Origin: Rhipicephalus microplus
Taxonomy: Eukaryota; Arthropoda; Arachnida; Ixodida; Ixodidae
Direction: 5' to 3'
Length of the DNA: 64,000 nt
Assembly (NCBI RefSeq): GCF_043290135.1
Contig: NW_027464601.1
Coordinates: 3,270,001 to 3,334,000, forward strand
The notes beneath the pieces were generated by a model that worked only from the letters and a program-made list of their open reading frames with translations, was not told the DNA's origin and ran no database searches. The stretch's first letter is position 1; every line of letters starts with the position of its first letter. This document shows, in pieces, positions 43,084 to 53,146 of the stretch. The translations under genes were made by a program, and so were the position numbers.

Positions 43084-43610
43084 TAGCTGGAGACCATGCT
43101 TTTTTCTGACTGACTCGTACGTGTACACTGTCCTCTTTTTTTTTTTCACATGCACATACAAAGTGTTTACGTTCGCCTACCACTTCATGACCGTTGAAGG
43201 GAAACGGATGAAGATTAAAGGTAAATAGCTGACCGACCCATTAACGAGAAACCTTTCCTTTACACACACCGCCCGCCGCCCGCCGAACGACCAAACGACC
43301 AATTACGGGGAAACCCCTTTCTTTAGGCACGCCGTCCCGGACCCTCCCGGCACCGCGGCGACAATCTTGGGTGGCCCGACACACGCCAAGAACTGAACAG
43401 CACGTGATATGAACCGTAGGTGGATGTAGACGGACAGTTGGCTTCGTTCTCAGTGTTGACAGTGGTTCTTCCTCTCTTTTTTACTTTCTTTCTTTTCTTT
43501 CTTTTTTCGTCTTTTTTCTCTCTTTTTTTTCCTTCTTCCAGTTCCCTCTCACTCTCGCAAACGTCTTTCAAGGCGAGAGGGACGCGGCAGCAAGGAAGTT
43601 CATGTCAGTA
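43084..43610 (+). other. 3' UTR of the right Penelope copy
   Basis: Non-coding sequence between the ORF and the ribozyme, with a CCGCCCGCCGCCCGCCG patch and a long T/C tract at about 43465-43545. Confidence 0.55.
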
Positions 43611-43617
43611 TAACTCA

Positions 43618-43657
43618 TCCCCTGATGAAGGGAGGTCCCCTCCCGAAACTGTTGGGA
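43618..43657 (+). ncRNA. Candidate hammerhead ribozyme of the Penelope element
   Basis: Core CTGATGA (43622-43628), stem II GGGAGG/CCTCCC (43630-43635 with 43639-43644, loop TCC), and GAAA (43645-43648). A very short stem III (AC with GT) comes next, and stem I TCCC/GGGA (43618-43621 with 43654-43657) closes the fold. Predicted cleavage is after T43653. An extra A (43629) lies between the core and stem II. Minimal type-I hammerheads with tiny stem III are known in Penelope-like elements and may act as dimers. Activity is inferred. Confidence 0.6.
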
Positions 43658-43709
43658 AATAAATATATTTATCCTTGTTGACAACGCTCCCGTTGTGCCA
43701 TATCCCATA

Positions 43710-43711
<2 letters not shown>

Positions 43712-43781
<70 letters not shown>
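43712..43781. repeat. (TA)n microsatellite
   Basis: About 35 copies, lying between the Penelope tail and the 3' end of a SINE. Confidence 0.97.
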
Positions 43782-44101
<320 letters not shown>

Positions 44102-44252
44102 GTCCAGTAGATCAGTAGACCCTCCGTAAGCGGTCACAACGTGGTTTATTTCGACGTTTCGGCCTAGAGTCTGGCCTTCATCTAAGGCCAGACTCTAGGC
44201 CGAAACGTCCAAATAAACCACGTTGTGACCGCTCACGGAGGATCTACTGGAC
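44102..44252. mobile_element. Fold-back of two Penelope-type ribozyme tails
   Basis: A near-perfect inverted repeat: arms 44102-44178 and 44184-44252 around the 5-nt loop CATCT. Read outward from the centre, each arm carries an AAGGCC-AGACTCTA-GGCC hairpin, GAAACGTC, and AAATAAACCACG with a GTGACCGC tail. That is a hammerhead-like stem II, GAAA box and minimal stem III, truncated at the CTGATGA core. The left arm has an extra ~10 bp (AGTAGACCCT region). ATGCA at 43985-43989 and 44256-44260 suggests a target duplication inside the SINE. Confidence 0.65.
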
Positions 44253-44292
44253 TGTATGCAACGCTACGGCCACTCAACCACCATGCCTGCCT
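44253..44292 (-). repeat. tRNA-derived SINE, head part
   Basis: On the minus strand GGCATGGTGGTTGAGTGGCC then GTAGCGTTGCATAC is a tRNA-like A-box region. It joins the body at 43989 once the fold-back insertion is removed. Confidence 0.6.
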
Positions 44293-44318
44293 ATATATAT
44301 ATATATATTTTGTTCGTG

Positions 44319-44357
<39 letters not shown>
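44293..44357. repeat. Interrupted (TA)n
   Basis: TA repeats broken by TTTTGTTCGTGAC. Confidence 0.95.
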
Positions 44358-44358
<1 letters not shown>

Positions 44359-44361
44359 GTG

Positions 44362-44469
<108 letters not shown>

Positions 44470-44496
44470 TATATATATATTTATATATGTATATCA

Positions 44497-44664
44497 TGCT
44501 ACAGTGGGGTCACTATTTGAACTAACACAAGCGACAACGACAGAAAGGAAGCAGAGAAGTACAACGCACAGTCCCGCCGGAACGCACTTGCCGTCCATCC
44601 CCTGTAAATAAACCTCTGTTCAACCTCGTTTACAAGTCGCATAACAGAGTGGTGGAGGTGCTGG
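44497..44664 (+). repeat. Probable 5' LTR and primer-binding site of Gypsy-2
   Basis: The stretch from about 44497 (TGCTACAGTGGGGTC) to about 44645 (GTCGCATAACA) contains AAATAAACC and precedes TGGTGGAGGTGCTG (44651-44664), the same primer-binding sequence as in Gypsy-1. No partner LTR is found downstream, so the boundaries are inferred. Confidence 0.55.
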
Positions 44665-44755
44665 GTACCCCGATTCTCTGACAGGGGAATTTCCATTCCT
44701 TCGTGCTCTTTAGAGTCGTCGCCTTGCGGGACTACCACGAACCTCAGCAGAAGAG

Positions 44756-45096
44756 ATGCCTCTGCAATCCGATGTCATGAGGAAGGTGGCTTCTTCTTTT
44801 CCTTACAAGGAGCCGCCGAGATTTGGCGGGACTGGCGAGGAGGACGTGGACGAGTGGTTGAAGCAGTAAAAGTGGGTGAGCAAAATTAACGGCTGGGACG
44901 CCGCCGCTCAGCTATCGTATGTCGTGTTCGCACTCACCAATACTGCCCTCCCGTGGTACGACAACCACAATACTGCGCTCACGACTTGGGAAACGCTTGT
45001 AGACGAATTGAACAAGCGCTTCGGAGACACCACAACGAAAAGAAAGCGAGCTGAAGACATCTTCTCTCAAAGGGCTCAGCTGCCTGGCTAGACACT
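44756..45096 (+). pseudogene. Gypsy-2 gag, N-terminal part
   Basis: Starts at ATG 44756 (MPLQSDVMRKVASSF). The Retrotrans_gag domain shows PPRFGGTGEEDVDEWLKQ, then a TAA stop near 44867, then WVSKINGWDAAAQLSYVVFA, LPWYDNHN and LNKRFGDTT in the same frame. It ends QRAQLPG plus a TAG near 45090, where the 7.1-kb insertion begins. The rest of gag (CTTYIEEILKLC) resumes at about 52193. Two in-frame stops make it a pseudogene. Confidence 0.8.
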
Positions 45097-45097
45097 C

Positions 45098-45230
45098 CAA
45101 TGCAAAAATCAGCGCCACTGGGTACCAGCGTCCAGCGCCATGCCTGATAATGGGCCCAGTATGGCGCTGGTACCAGCGCCTGCCAGCGCAGGTACTGGGA
45201 CGCTGGCAGCGTCCAAGTACTCTGCGCAAA
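45098..45230. repeat. Left terminal segment with CCAGCG-type subrepeats
   Basis: Contains several copies of CCAGCG and GGTACCAGCG and partly inverted matches such as CCAGCGCCATG and CATGGCGCTGG-like pairs (45144-45178). It is able to fold. The corresponding segment on the right is at 51955-52187. Confidence 0.5.
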
Positions 45231-45289
45231 ATGCCTTCCCAGAGATAAAACGAGGGCGGCCATTCACCATAAATAAATAAGTATATATG

Positions 45290-45417
45290 TAAATTACCGC
45301 ACATCCGCAATAAAATTTTTAAAAATTGAAAAAAAATAAGACACTGCTTGAAGGGATTCAATCTCGCTACCTCCAGATCACAACCCGTCTACGCTATCCA
45401 CTTTGCCACGCCGAAAC
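45290..45417 (-). repeat. tRNA-derived SINE-like remnant
   Basis: On the minus strand GCGTGGCAAAGTGGATAGCG is a good A-box, and GAGATTGAATCCC, about 40 nt later, is a degenerate B-box. An A/T-rich tail then runs toward 45290. The acceptor stem is not paired, so it is not a functional tRNA gene. The 3' end of the Tx1-like LINE lies directly against its 5' end. Confidence 0.5.
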
Positions 45418-45639
45418 TTTTTTTATGGTATTTATTAAAGTATTTGCGCAATAAAAACAAAATCAAGTGAACAAAGGTACAATAAAATCGCGAAAGTAAG
45501 CGCTCAAGCTTTACTCATAAAGACGAAATGGCTAACACAGCGTGAGTTCCTCACATGGAGAGTTCTTCACATCGTTTTATACAAACAAAAAAGGCGTGAG
45601 GTCAAACAGTTTTCTAAGACGGAGTACTAGTCCGGTCTA

Positions 45640-46441
45640 AAGTCTAGCTCGTCATCAATGCTTTTTAGGTGGATAGCCATTTGAATGAAGTGTGCGCTTG
45701 AAGAGGTGGTGGGCTCTGCATTGCGGTCTCGCATTCGTGTCTTCCACAAGCTGTGCATACCCATGAGGAAAAACATATCATATGGTACTTCATCAAGCGC
45801 TGCTGGTAGAAGATAACGTATTGTGTGAGAATTAATGACAAAACGTTTTTTCAGTGCTCACAGAAGGACATCCCAAAACAGTATGGCATCTTTGCAGCTA
45901 ACAAACCAATGTTCAATCGTTTCCGGCACATCACATAGACGGCAATTAACAGACGGAACTAAAATACCCTTTCTTTCTAACGATGTGTTTACCGCCAATG
46001 TCTCAGAGTGGAGTTTTTAGAAGAATGTTTTTGAATTCGGTGGAATGTACAATTTGCGCACTCGCTTCAACACATCGTGGCCTGGAGGATTGGAGTACAG
46101 TGAGCGGTACAATGGAGGTGGGAAGAGTGTACTCAGTAGGTCCTTATACAGCACCTTGCGCGATACTGTGTACAGGTATTCTACAGAAAAGCGAGCTTTA
46201 GGAACTGAACTGCGAGGTAAACTGCCTGCATGAATAGCCACAAGCATGGGCGTTCGGAGAAGTTTGATGAAACAATGAAATCTGGTAAGCAATCAACAAG
46301 TGTAACCTGCAAAAAGGAACGGATTACAGGATGGGAATTGTCTCGAAAAAAGAAGAATCGGGACATCATTTGCCATAGATAAAGGTGTTTTAGTCCTAAC
46401 CCACTCTCACTAACTGGCTTGAATATATTATCACGACGCAT
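45640..46441 (-). pseudogene. Tx1-like ORF2 C-terminal domain
   Basis: Minus-strand pieces in shifting frames: RRDNIFKPVSESGLGLKHL (46441 on), FLQVTLVDCLPDF, AGSLPRSS and YKDLLSTLFPPPLYRS (46292-46017), and YDMFFLMGMHSLWKTR near 45730-45790. These follow the RT and match the long C-terminal extension of Tx1-type ORF2. At least two frameshifts. Confidence 0.65.
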
Positions 46442-46445
46442 GGGC

Positions 46446-47453
46446 TCAAAAGTCGAAGACCATATGAAACCTTGCGCAATGATTAAGTTGCAATATATAG
46501 TAAAGCTTTGTCGCTAAGAAAGTATTGCAAGCTTCAGCTCTCCCAAATATCGAAAGTTGATAGGAAACAAATGTCTGGGCCTGTCGTTCAAGCTTAGAAA
46601 CGCGTTCCTTCCAGTAATGCGCACTGAATCTATATGCATGCAATTGTACACTGAGGTATGTTGGAGGAGTTCTTGTCCAATTAATCCCTGCAAAGTGGTT
46701 AGGTGTGCTACCCCACAAGCCAAACCACAGTCCTAAACTTTTAGATGCATTTAAACGAGCTCCTGATACTACGCCAAACTTTTCAATAGTATATACCACA
46801 TTTTCGACTTTTGGTTCATCTGTGCAAAAGAATGCGACATCGGCTGCATAAGCCAATACTTTAACCTCACTGCCTAATATACTAAAGCCACGAATGCAAC
46901 TTGACTGTATTATGCTTAAGCACAGTGGTTCTAGATAAAGTGCAAATAAAAGAGGTGACATCTGGCATCCCTGTTTTACAGAAGAGCGAATAGAAACTGG
47001 CTTGAAGAGTTGACCATTAACTATCAGACGAGTTGAGCATTCATAATAGCATAGTTTAACGCCTTTAAGAACAACTTCGCCAACATTAGCTTGTTCGAGA
47101 AGACAAAAAAGGAAGGAATGACGAACACGATCAAAAGCTTTTGCAAGTTCTACCTGTAGCATTGCAAGATGTTTTTGAGAACCATGACAGTATTGAAGCA
47201 CTGTTCGAGCGACATGTATATTGGTTTGTATGGACCGACCTCTGATCCCACATGTCTGATGAGACCCAATGAGAATTGACATAGCAAATTGCAACCTATT
47301 TGCTAGTACTTTTGCGAAAATTTTGTAGTCCACGTTTGACAGCAATATTGGTCTGTAGCCCTCGACGAAGCGAAGTTTTTTGTTGTCAGTTATTTTCGGT
47401 ATTAACACAGTGTGACTTTTGCAAAAAAGATTGTGGGAGTGTATCCATGTCAT
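46446..47453 (-). pseudogene. Tx1-like reverse transcriptase
   Basis: A 335-codon open minus-strand frame. It has HTVLIPKITDNKKL, GYRPILLSNVDYKIFAKVLA, VELAKAFDRVRHSFL (motif A, with the Asp in KAFDRV), SSVKQGCQMSPLLFALYLEPL and the catalytic box as AYAADVAFF (46836-46853). The first Asp of the usual YADD is Ala here (GCC codon), which should abolish polymerisation. The thumb follows. The frame itself is intact, but the enzyme would be dead. Confidence 0.85.
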
Positions 47454-47757
47454 AACTCATCTGAAAAATATTCAGCAATTTAGGAGCAAGTGTTTTCTTG
47501 AAAGCTTTGTAAAATTCGCTTGAGATGCCATCAGGGCCCGATGTTTTCAATAAAGGCAAGTTGTCGATTGCTTGATCTATTTTCTGTATAGTGATGGGCC
47601 GATTAATGACTGCACAATCATTGTCCTTCAAGGGGTTCACTAGAGAAACAAAACTAGCCTTCAGGTGAGCGTCAAAATCATCAAAGGGAGAGTTAAATAA
47701 GCTGTTATAGTGCGTTTCGAACGCCAAAGTAATGTCTCCGTTATCATTTATGAGCAC
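47386..47757 (-). pseudogene. Tx1-like ORF2 endonuclease-RT linker
   Basis: A minus-strand frame with SLFNSPFDDFDAHLKASFV and LKTSGPDGISSEFYKAFKKT, the standard segment just before RT motif 1. A frameshift at about 47400-47450 separates it from the RT. Confidence 0.75.
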
Positions 47758-48948
47758 ATTGTTAAACTACAAGCCTGGAATAACTTTAGAAATCGCATGG
47801 CGTTGCTCATCAAGTAAGCTTGGCACGTCGGTTGCTCAGAATTCAAAGTGCGCTGGTTCCGAGATCTAATACGTGCCCCTTGGTAGCGAGCAGTGTCATA
47901 TCTCTGTAGTTGGCACTCAATATTCTCAATGTCTTTGATGTACTTTCCCGCCATTTCGTATTCCATCTCATAAAGATTGCAAAGACTTTTAACAAGTATA
48001 TTTTCATCATTCTTTTTACAGAAAGACTTAACAGCCCCAACTTCTAAAGCTATAGCACGAACTTCTTGTTTAAAAAGTTTCCAAGCAGCGAAGGTATGAA
48101 AACCAATCGAAAAACATTGCCTCAATGCCGTCTGGACGCGATTCAAGAATTCCTGATCACAGAGGAGCTTCGCATTCATTTTCCAAAGTGCCCACTGGGG
48201 ACGGAATTGTTTGTTACGATTTTCACCAATTTGCGCTATGACAATACAATGGTCTGAGAATGATACAGCTTCGGTGCTGCAGGACATTTTACGAGATAGG
48301 AGTGATGAGGACACGTAAATCCAGTCAAGGCAAGCATGAGAACTGTCTTGTGCTCTTTTATATGCTGTTGCCTGATTCGAGACCCCGATGTCAATTAGTC
48401 CTGCATTATCTGCAATACCGGATAAAAGCTCGCTACTCCTGTCTCTCTTTCCAGACGAATTATAACGATCGATAGCTTCACATACGCAGTTGAAATCTCC
48501 CTTAAGTACCGTGCATCTGTCGACGTCAATTAAATTACGCACTTTTTCAAATAACTCAAGTCGTTTCGGAAAACGCATATAGATTGATAATTTTCCATGG
48601 CACTCCTTGCAACAAAAAATCACAGCATATATACCTGCCCTCTTCTTCAACACTAATGCAGAATGCGGATCAGGGTAGGCTTTTTCTCAGAAACAACCAA
48701 CAGCCCACAGATAAACATTTAGCATGTGAGACACACACATTAAACTGAGACAGAAAAGGCCGCAGGGCCTTTTCGGTCTCTTCCTCGCTCTCGATCTTTG
48801 TCTCTTGGATGGCGACAAAGTCGAGACACTTTCGATTCAGAAGTCTACGGAGCTGTGCCTGTTTCTGCGAAGACCTAAGGCCGCGTACGTTCAAGGTAGC
48901 AAATATGAGTCGCTCAGACTGCGCCAAGGTGACTACCTTCCAATGCAC
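47748..48948 (-). pseudogene. Tx1-like endonuclease
   Basis: Two minus-strand frames. 48948-48670 has LIFATLNVRGLRSSQKQAQL and LDFVAIQETKIESEEE (catalytic Asn and Glu regions). 48653-47748 has VLKGDFNCVCEAIDR (GDFN), ACLDWIYVS and SFSDHCIVIAQI (SDH). A frameshift and a stop near 48655-48670 divide them. All APE endonuclease motifs are visible. The last ~100 codons are a helical linker. Confidence 0.82.
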
Positions 48949-50298
48949 TTATCGTCCCACTTTATCAGTCCCAAGAGTTGGCGTTGAGGCTTCCCCTGAA
49001 CCCCCACCAGGCCTCCTAGATCGGGATCGGCGACACTTCCCCTTTGGCATGGACTTTCGGCGACGGCGTGACTCCCCAGTCACTGACGCTGGGTCACTCC
49101 CTTTGTTTGAATCCGAGCTGGACGATGCGGGACGTTTCGGTATTGCTGCATCCATAGAGATCTGCATATCATCTTCCGACACTGCACCATGATGAAAAAG
49201 CTGCTGCGGAGCTGCAGCGCAAGCAGGTGAAGAACTTTCTGCGGCATCCAGCCCAGAGTCTCTGTCTTGTACTGGTGGTTCTTCTGCATCTTTATTGGTC
49301 AGCGCAACAGCACTCTTCATAGGAACTCCTACTTGTGCTAGGCGTTGTGCGGAGTCATATTGGGTATGCTGCTTGCATAATTCACTTGGCTCTTTGCACG
49401 CAGAAGTTTCAACTGTGTCAACAGCGAGTGACTTTCTTCCCTTTTCTGGATTCCTTGTGGTAGAGCCTGTAGCATATGAAATTGACGGAGTGTCTCCCGT
49501 TGCGTCCAAAACCTCGATGGCATCCATAATATGCTCTTGTAGGTTATCATCTGGCTGTTATGTGTGCTGTTGCAGGTTGTTGGAGTATGTCATAACACAA
49601 TTCTCGGCCGAATGACCGAAGCGTCGACAGTTGTCACAGTGAGGGGTCCTGCAGTTTCGACGGATGTGTCCGACCTTACTGCACCGAAGGCAAAGTGGTG
49701 CGCGGCCAGGTATCAAAACGAGGCTTTGCACTCCGCAGACAACAAGAATATGAGGAATATCCGCAATGCGAACTCCATCAGCAAGGGACAAATCAACGTC
49801 CCTATTTAGCGTCCGCATTTGTTCTATGTCCGCTGCTTTCCAGCTTTCTTGTAATATTGTCTTGACCTTCCCAAAAGCTTGCAGTGCCTCGCAAACATAG
49901 GCGTCCTCCAAGCGCTCAGAAAACCACATAAGCTTCAACTTCACTTCCATGGGCTCCGGGTCTATAACAATGCATCGACGACTTTTGACGAAAAATTCGC
50001 CTCTTGTGGCCAACTTTGTTTTTGTCAGCGTTGACTTGCATGTGACCATCCAAACATAAGACATTTGAAATTGACCTACGGAGCTTATTTCCTTCAACTT
50101 AATGATGTCCCGAAGAGCATCTATAAAATCTTGAACCCGGTAAGGGCGACCAGCTAAGTCCGCATGTAGAAAAACAGAGTCCACAACAAGCTTACCGGTG
50201 GGAAGGCGAAGAAGTACAACATGGTAGTCATTGCCGCTGGCTGAAGCACGAGAAGCACCGGGGCCCATGCCCGATAAATCCTTCGAAGCGGAGAACAT
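48949..50298 (-). pseudogene. Tx1-like ORF1 with two CCHC zinc knuckles
   Basis: The minus-strand frame starts at Met 50298. The first ~200 residues are a mixed alpha/beta region (VVLLRLPTGKLVVDSVFLHA). Then come two CCHC knuckles in tandem: CLRCSKVGHIRRNC and CDNCRRFGHSAENC (about 49600-49690). A single TAA at 49558 interrupts the frame. The same frame continues as an acidic/Ser-rich tail ending KGKCRRSRSRRPGGGSGEAS and stops at 48949, immediately before ORF2. ORF1 of this type binds element RNA. Only one nonsense change breaks it. Confidence 0.8.
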
Positions 50299-50330
50299 GA
50301 AAATGCGACCGTTCAGAACGTCATCTTCCT

Positions 50331-50766
50331 CTTTCTCTAAACGCGCTTTTGGGGGGATGTAAAACGACTATTTATCTGAAGAAGGCGCCGTTCAACAATG
50401 TTTACAAGTCGCACAGGCCAGACTGACACAACATTCCTTTCCAAATAACAATTGCGTCTTGATTCGACAGTGATGAACGGCTAGCGGGCACCAAATGACG
50501 TGCGGATATTAGCAAGAGCTCAAAGTTTCTTGAAGCATCTATACCTTAACTCTAAAAAATCTCAAATTGACTGGAGGACCAGCCACAAATTGTCAGCTGT
50601 TGCTGCCGATAGTCTTTTTTTTTCCTTTGAAAGTCGTTTCTAGCACTTGCTCCTGGTCAACAAGTACAGATGATTTACATGTCTTGTTTGGTAGATATCC
50701 ACGCACACGAGTGAATTTTTAGTATTTTTTTCGCGCAAGCGACACTGTAGCAGTATATATCTGGCA
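50331..50766. other. No gene recognised
   Basis: Sequence between the Tx1-like LINE and the duplicated block. Confidence 0.45.
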
Positions 50767-51810
50767 TGCCAGATTACATATTTGCAGTTATATCGATACC
50801 TGCAACTAAAAAACCGCCGAAGAAATGACTAATGCAATCCACTGGAAAAGTATTCCAGTATGTTAGTTCACTAACGTGTACGAATTTGCCAACTCAAAAT
50901 TCCGTGTTTTTACGTACGAGTCAGAGAAGTACCGGCTTCTGCGCTCAGAAGGAAGCTTTCGGTAACAGCCTACATTGCTGAAAGCACGACACATCGATCG
51001 TTGCCGCTCCTTGTGCGGGCACCGCACACGTAGATAAATGGTCGATTTAGGCTCAGGGATGTCTAAATTGTACTTTACAGTCATTCTTACACTTTAAAAT
51101 TGTGCCTACTTAAAGTAAAAAGTGCCGGCAACAGATACACCAATGCGGGTGGCACGATAGGCCTCGCTGGGATGGGGCACTGGGTAAGGCTACTTTCGAA
51201 GCATCTAAGTTGCGATGCTTAAAGTTTCTGCATTTCAGCTTCGCAATATTTCTAACTGCTACCAAAACTGTGCCTGAAGTAAGTGAAAGGTCATTCAATG
51301 CCAGATATGCATCTACGGAGTGAGGATGGCGAGCGACAGCCGTTTTTCTGGCCTCCGCTGGCAGTAAACAGCGGGCGTGCCAATGTACAGATATATGCAG
51401 TTATATCAAAACCAGCAATTAAAAATATCAATTGAAATACCAATACATTCCGCTGAAAACGCATGCCAGGGAGTCAGTTCACAAAGTTCCCTATATTACC
51501 AACTGAAACTTGCATGCTGTTACATATCAGTCGGAGAAGTACCGGCTAAGCGTGGCCGGCAGCTTTCGGTGACAGTCTGCGTAGCTGAAAGCGCGACGTT
51601 CGATCGTCAGCGCTCCTTGTACGAACTTCGACATAAGACAAAATAGTTCATTTAGGTTCATGGATGTCTAAACTATACTTTACAGTTATTCTCCGACTCT
51701 AAAGTTGTGTGTACACGAAGCAAGAAGCGCCGGTAACATATATACCAACGCGGCTAGCACGACAGGTTTAATGCTCGCTGGGCCAGGCACTGGGTAAGAC
51801 CGCTTACGTA
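50767..51810 (-). repeat. Degenerate ~610-bp tandem duplication
   Basis: Two diverged copies, 50767-51195 and about 51377-51805, offset by about 613 bp. Matching landmarks: CAGTTATATC at 50785 and 51398; AGAAGTACCGGCT at about 50926 and 51535; TTTACAGT-TATTCT at about 51074 and 51680; GGCACTGGGTAAG at about 51176 and 51786. The minus strand of the first copy carries an open frame (50863-51084) with CPHKERQRSMCRAFS; the second copy has a related but broken frame. Confidence 0.7.
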
Positions 51811-52187
51811 TGCTCGGTATCTGTAGAAAAAAAAATACGTATGCTTGGTATCTGTTAGGGTAGCATCTCTCCCTGCCGACAAATCAAGCGTTTTATATTC
51901 AACGACACCGAATCATACCACGGCACACGCTACAACAACATGCATGCTGCAGATGCACTGGTAGAGACAGTGCGGGCTCCAGTATTGACCAGCGCTTGCT
52001 AGTGAAAATTCCAGTGCTTCCAGCACTTCGCAGTGTGAACCAGCATCAAAGTGGTTGAGCCACCGCCCCTACCAGTGCGACACTGCTTTTTCCCAGTGCG
52101 CCCAGAGAAGTGTCAGTGATTACAAGCGCGCACCAGTGTCTCCAGCGTGTCCCAGTGCCAAAAAGCGTACTGACATCACGCTGTTTT
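51811..52187. repeat. Right terminal segment with CCAGTG-type subrepeats
   Basis: From about 51955 the sequence has many CCAGTG / CAGTGC motifs and ends in ACGCTGTTTTTGCAAT, the inverted counterpart of the left terminus at 45102. Confidence 0.5.
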
Positions 52188-52192
52188 TGCAA

Positions 52193-53146
52193 TAGGGCTT
52201 GCACCACTTATATCGAGGAGATTCTAAAGCTCTGTAAACTTGTTAATCTTGGTATGTCCGAAGAAGACGAAGTTGGCGATCATCTTAAAGACATAGCAGA
52301 GAATGCGTAGCAGTTCTTGATCTCCGAAAAAAACCCGTCATCTGTGACCAACGTCATAAAGCACTGCCGTACTTTTGAAGCACTGAAGAAGCGCCATATA
52401 ACGCCACAATTGGGCCACTTGGCTTACGTGCCGACAGTAGTTAGCGTCGATGCTAACCCTCCTATCCGACCTGACATCGACGATACGACAGATAGTCTGC
52501 AAAGAGCTGCTCCGGTGCCGTGAACTAAGCTATTGCAGCAGTGTTGACTACTATCGAGGCAACCAGTCTGAACTAGCTCCTGCCTTGTCACCACCATTCA
52601 TCGACGCGGTGAACATGGACAACTACTGAGCAAGCAGTGCTTCAGTCCGAGCTGGCAAACTGACCTCCCTTCGCCAATGAGCAGCATAGACGAAACACCT
52701 GTGCCCCGCCGCGGTTCCAGACTACTTATTCGACCACAACGGGATACGTGTATTGCAATGATCAGGGCAGATATACCATGCCAGCTAAAGAAAACGAGGA
52801 GTTTGAGCAGCACCGTGCATTTCGGTCCCCTCCTGTATGCTATAGCTGCGGCGTCCCAGGCCACATCTCAACATTTTGTGACCGTCGACAGAAATTCCGA
52901 GGAGCACCTTCACGAGGCTTCTGCTATTCCAGATATCGACCTTTTTCTTCGTCATGGCCAACACGCCCAACTTCCAGTCTTGAATTTCGCCAAAGCAACT
53001 TCCAGAAGTCGTCACCACTCTGCGACCGCAGCTTAACGACACCGCCTGCTCCACGTGCTACGCAGTCGCCGTCGCTGCGGCGTCGCTTTTCGTCACTGGA
53101 TATTGTGCGCTGCCAGCTGATATACCTCCATGAGCCATCAAGCTGA
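52193..53146 (+). pseudogene. Gypsy-2 gag, C-terminal part
   Basis: Resumes the gag interrupted at 45096. It reads CTTYIEEILKLCKLVNLGMS then EEDEVGDHLKDIAENA, a stop (52308-52310), then SSVTNVIKHCRTFEALKKR. After frameshifts it reaches the CCHC knuckle CYSCGVPGHISTFC (52838-52879). Several stops and frame changes make it non-functional. The order fits a Ty3/Gypsy gag. Confidence 0.8.

Larger units (their letters stand above)
40232..43711 (+). mobile_element. Penelope-like element, right copy, apparently full length
   Basis: Consists of the 5' region, one long RT-endonuclease frame, a 3' UTR with a pyrimidine-rich tract (43460-43550), a candidate hammerhead ribozyme (43618-43657) and a short tail. 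It ends against an AT microsatellite at 43712. Ribozyme-bearing terminal repeats are known for Penelope-like elements. The open frame suggests recent activity. Confidence 0.88.
45418..50330 (-). mobile_element. Tx1-like LINE, nearly complete but decayed
   Basis: Minus-strand element with ORF1 (50298-48949, two CCHC knuckles), ORF2 (48948 to about 45640: endonuclease, RT and C-terminal domain) and an A-rich end near 45418. The L1/Tx1-like order and the ATLNVRGL / SHTVLIPK / YAADVAFF segments point to the Tx1 group. Frameshifts and stops break ORF2 into at least five parts. Confidence 0.8.
45097..52187. mobile_element. 7.1-kb insertion with DNA-transposon-like termini
   Basis: Splits the Gypsy-2 gag. 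The left end reads AATGCAAAAATCAGCG (about 45102-45117). The right end, on the opposite strand, reads ATTGCAAAAACAGCG (ending about 52187). They make imperfect terminal inverted repeats. Both ends continue into segments rich in CCAGTG / CCAGCG motifs (45115-45225 and 51955-52150). The interior holds a SINE head, a Tx1-like LINE and a duplicated ~610-bp block, but no transposase that I recognise. The target duplication is unresolved. Confidence 0.45.

Noticed and set aside
45355..45417. Functional tRNA gene on the minus strand
   Set aside because: The B-box is degenerate and no cloverleaf closes.
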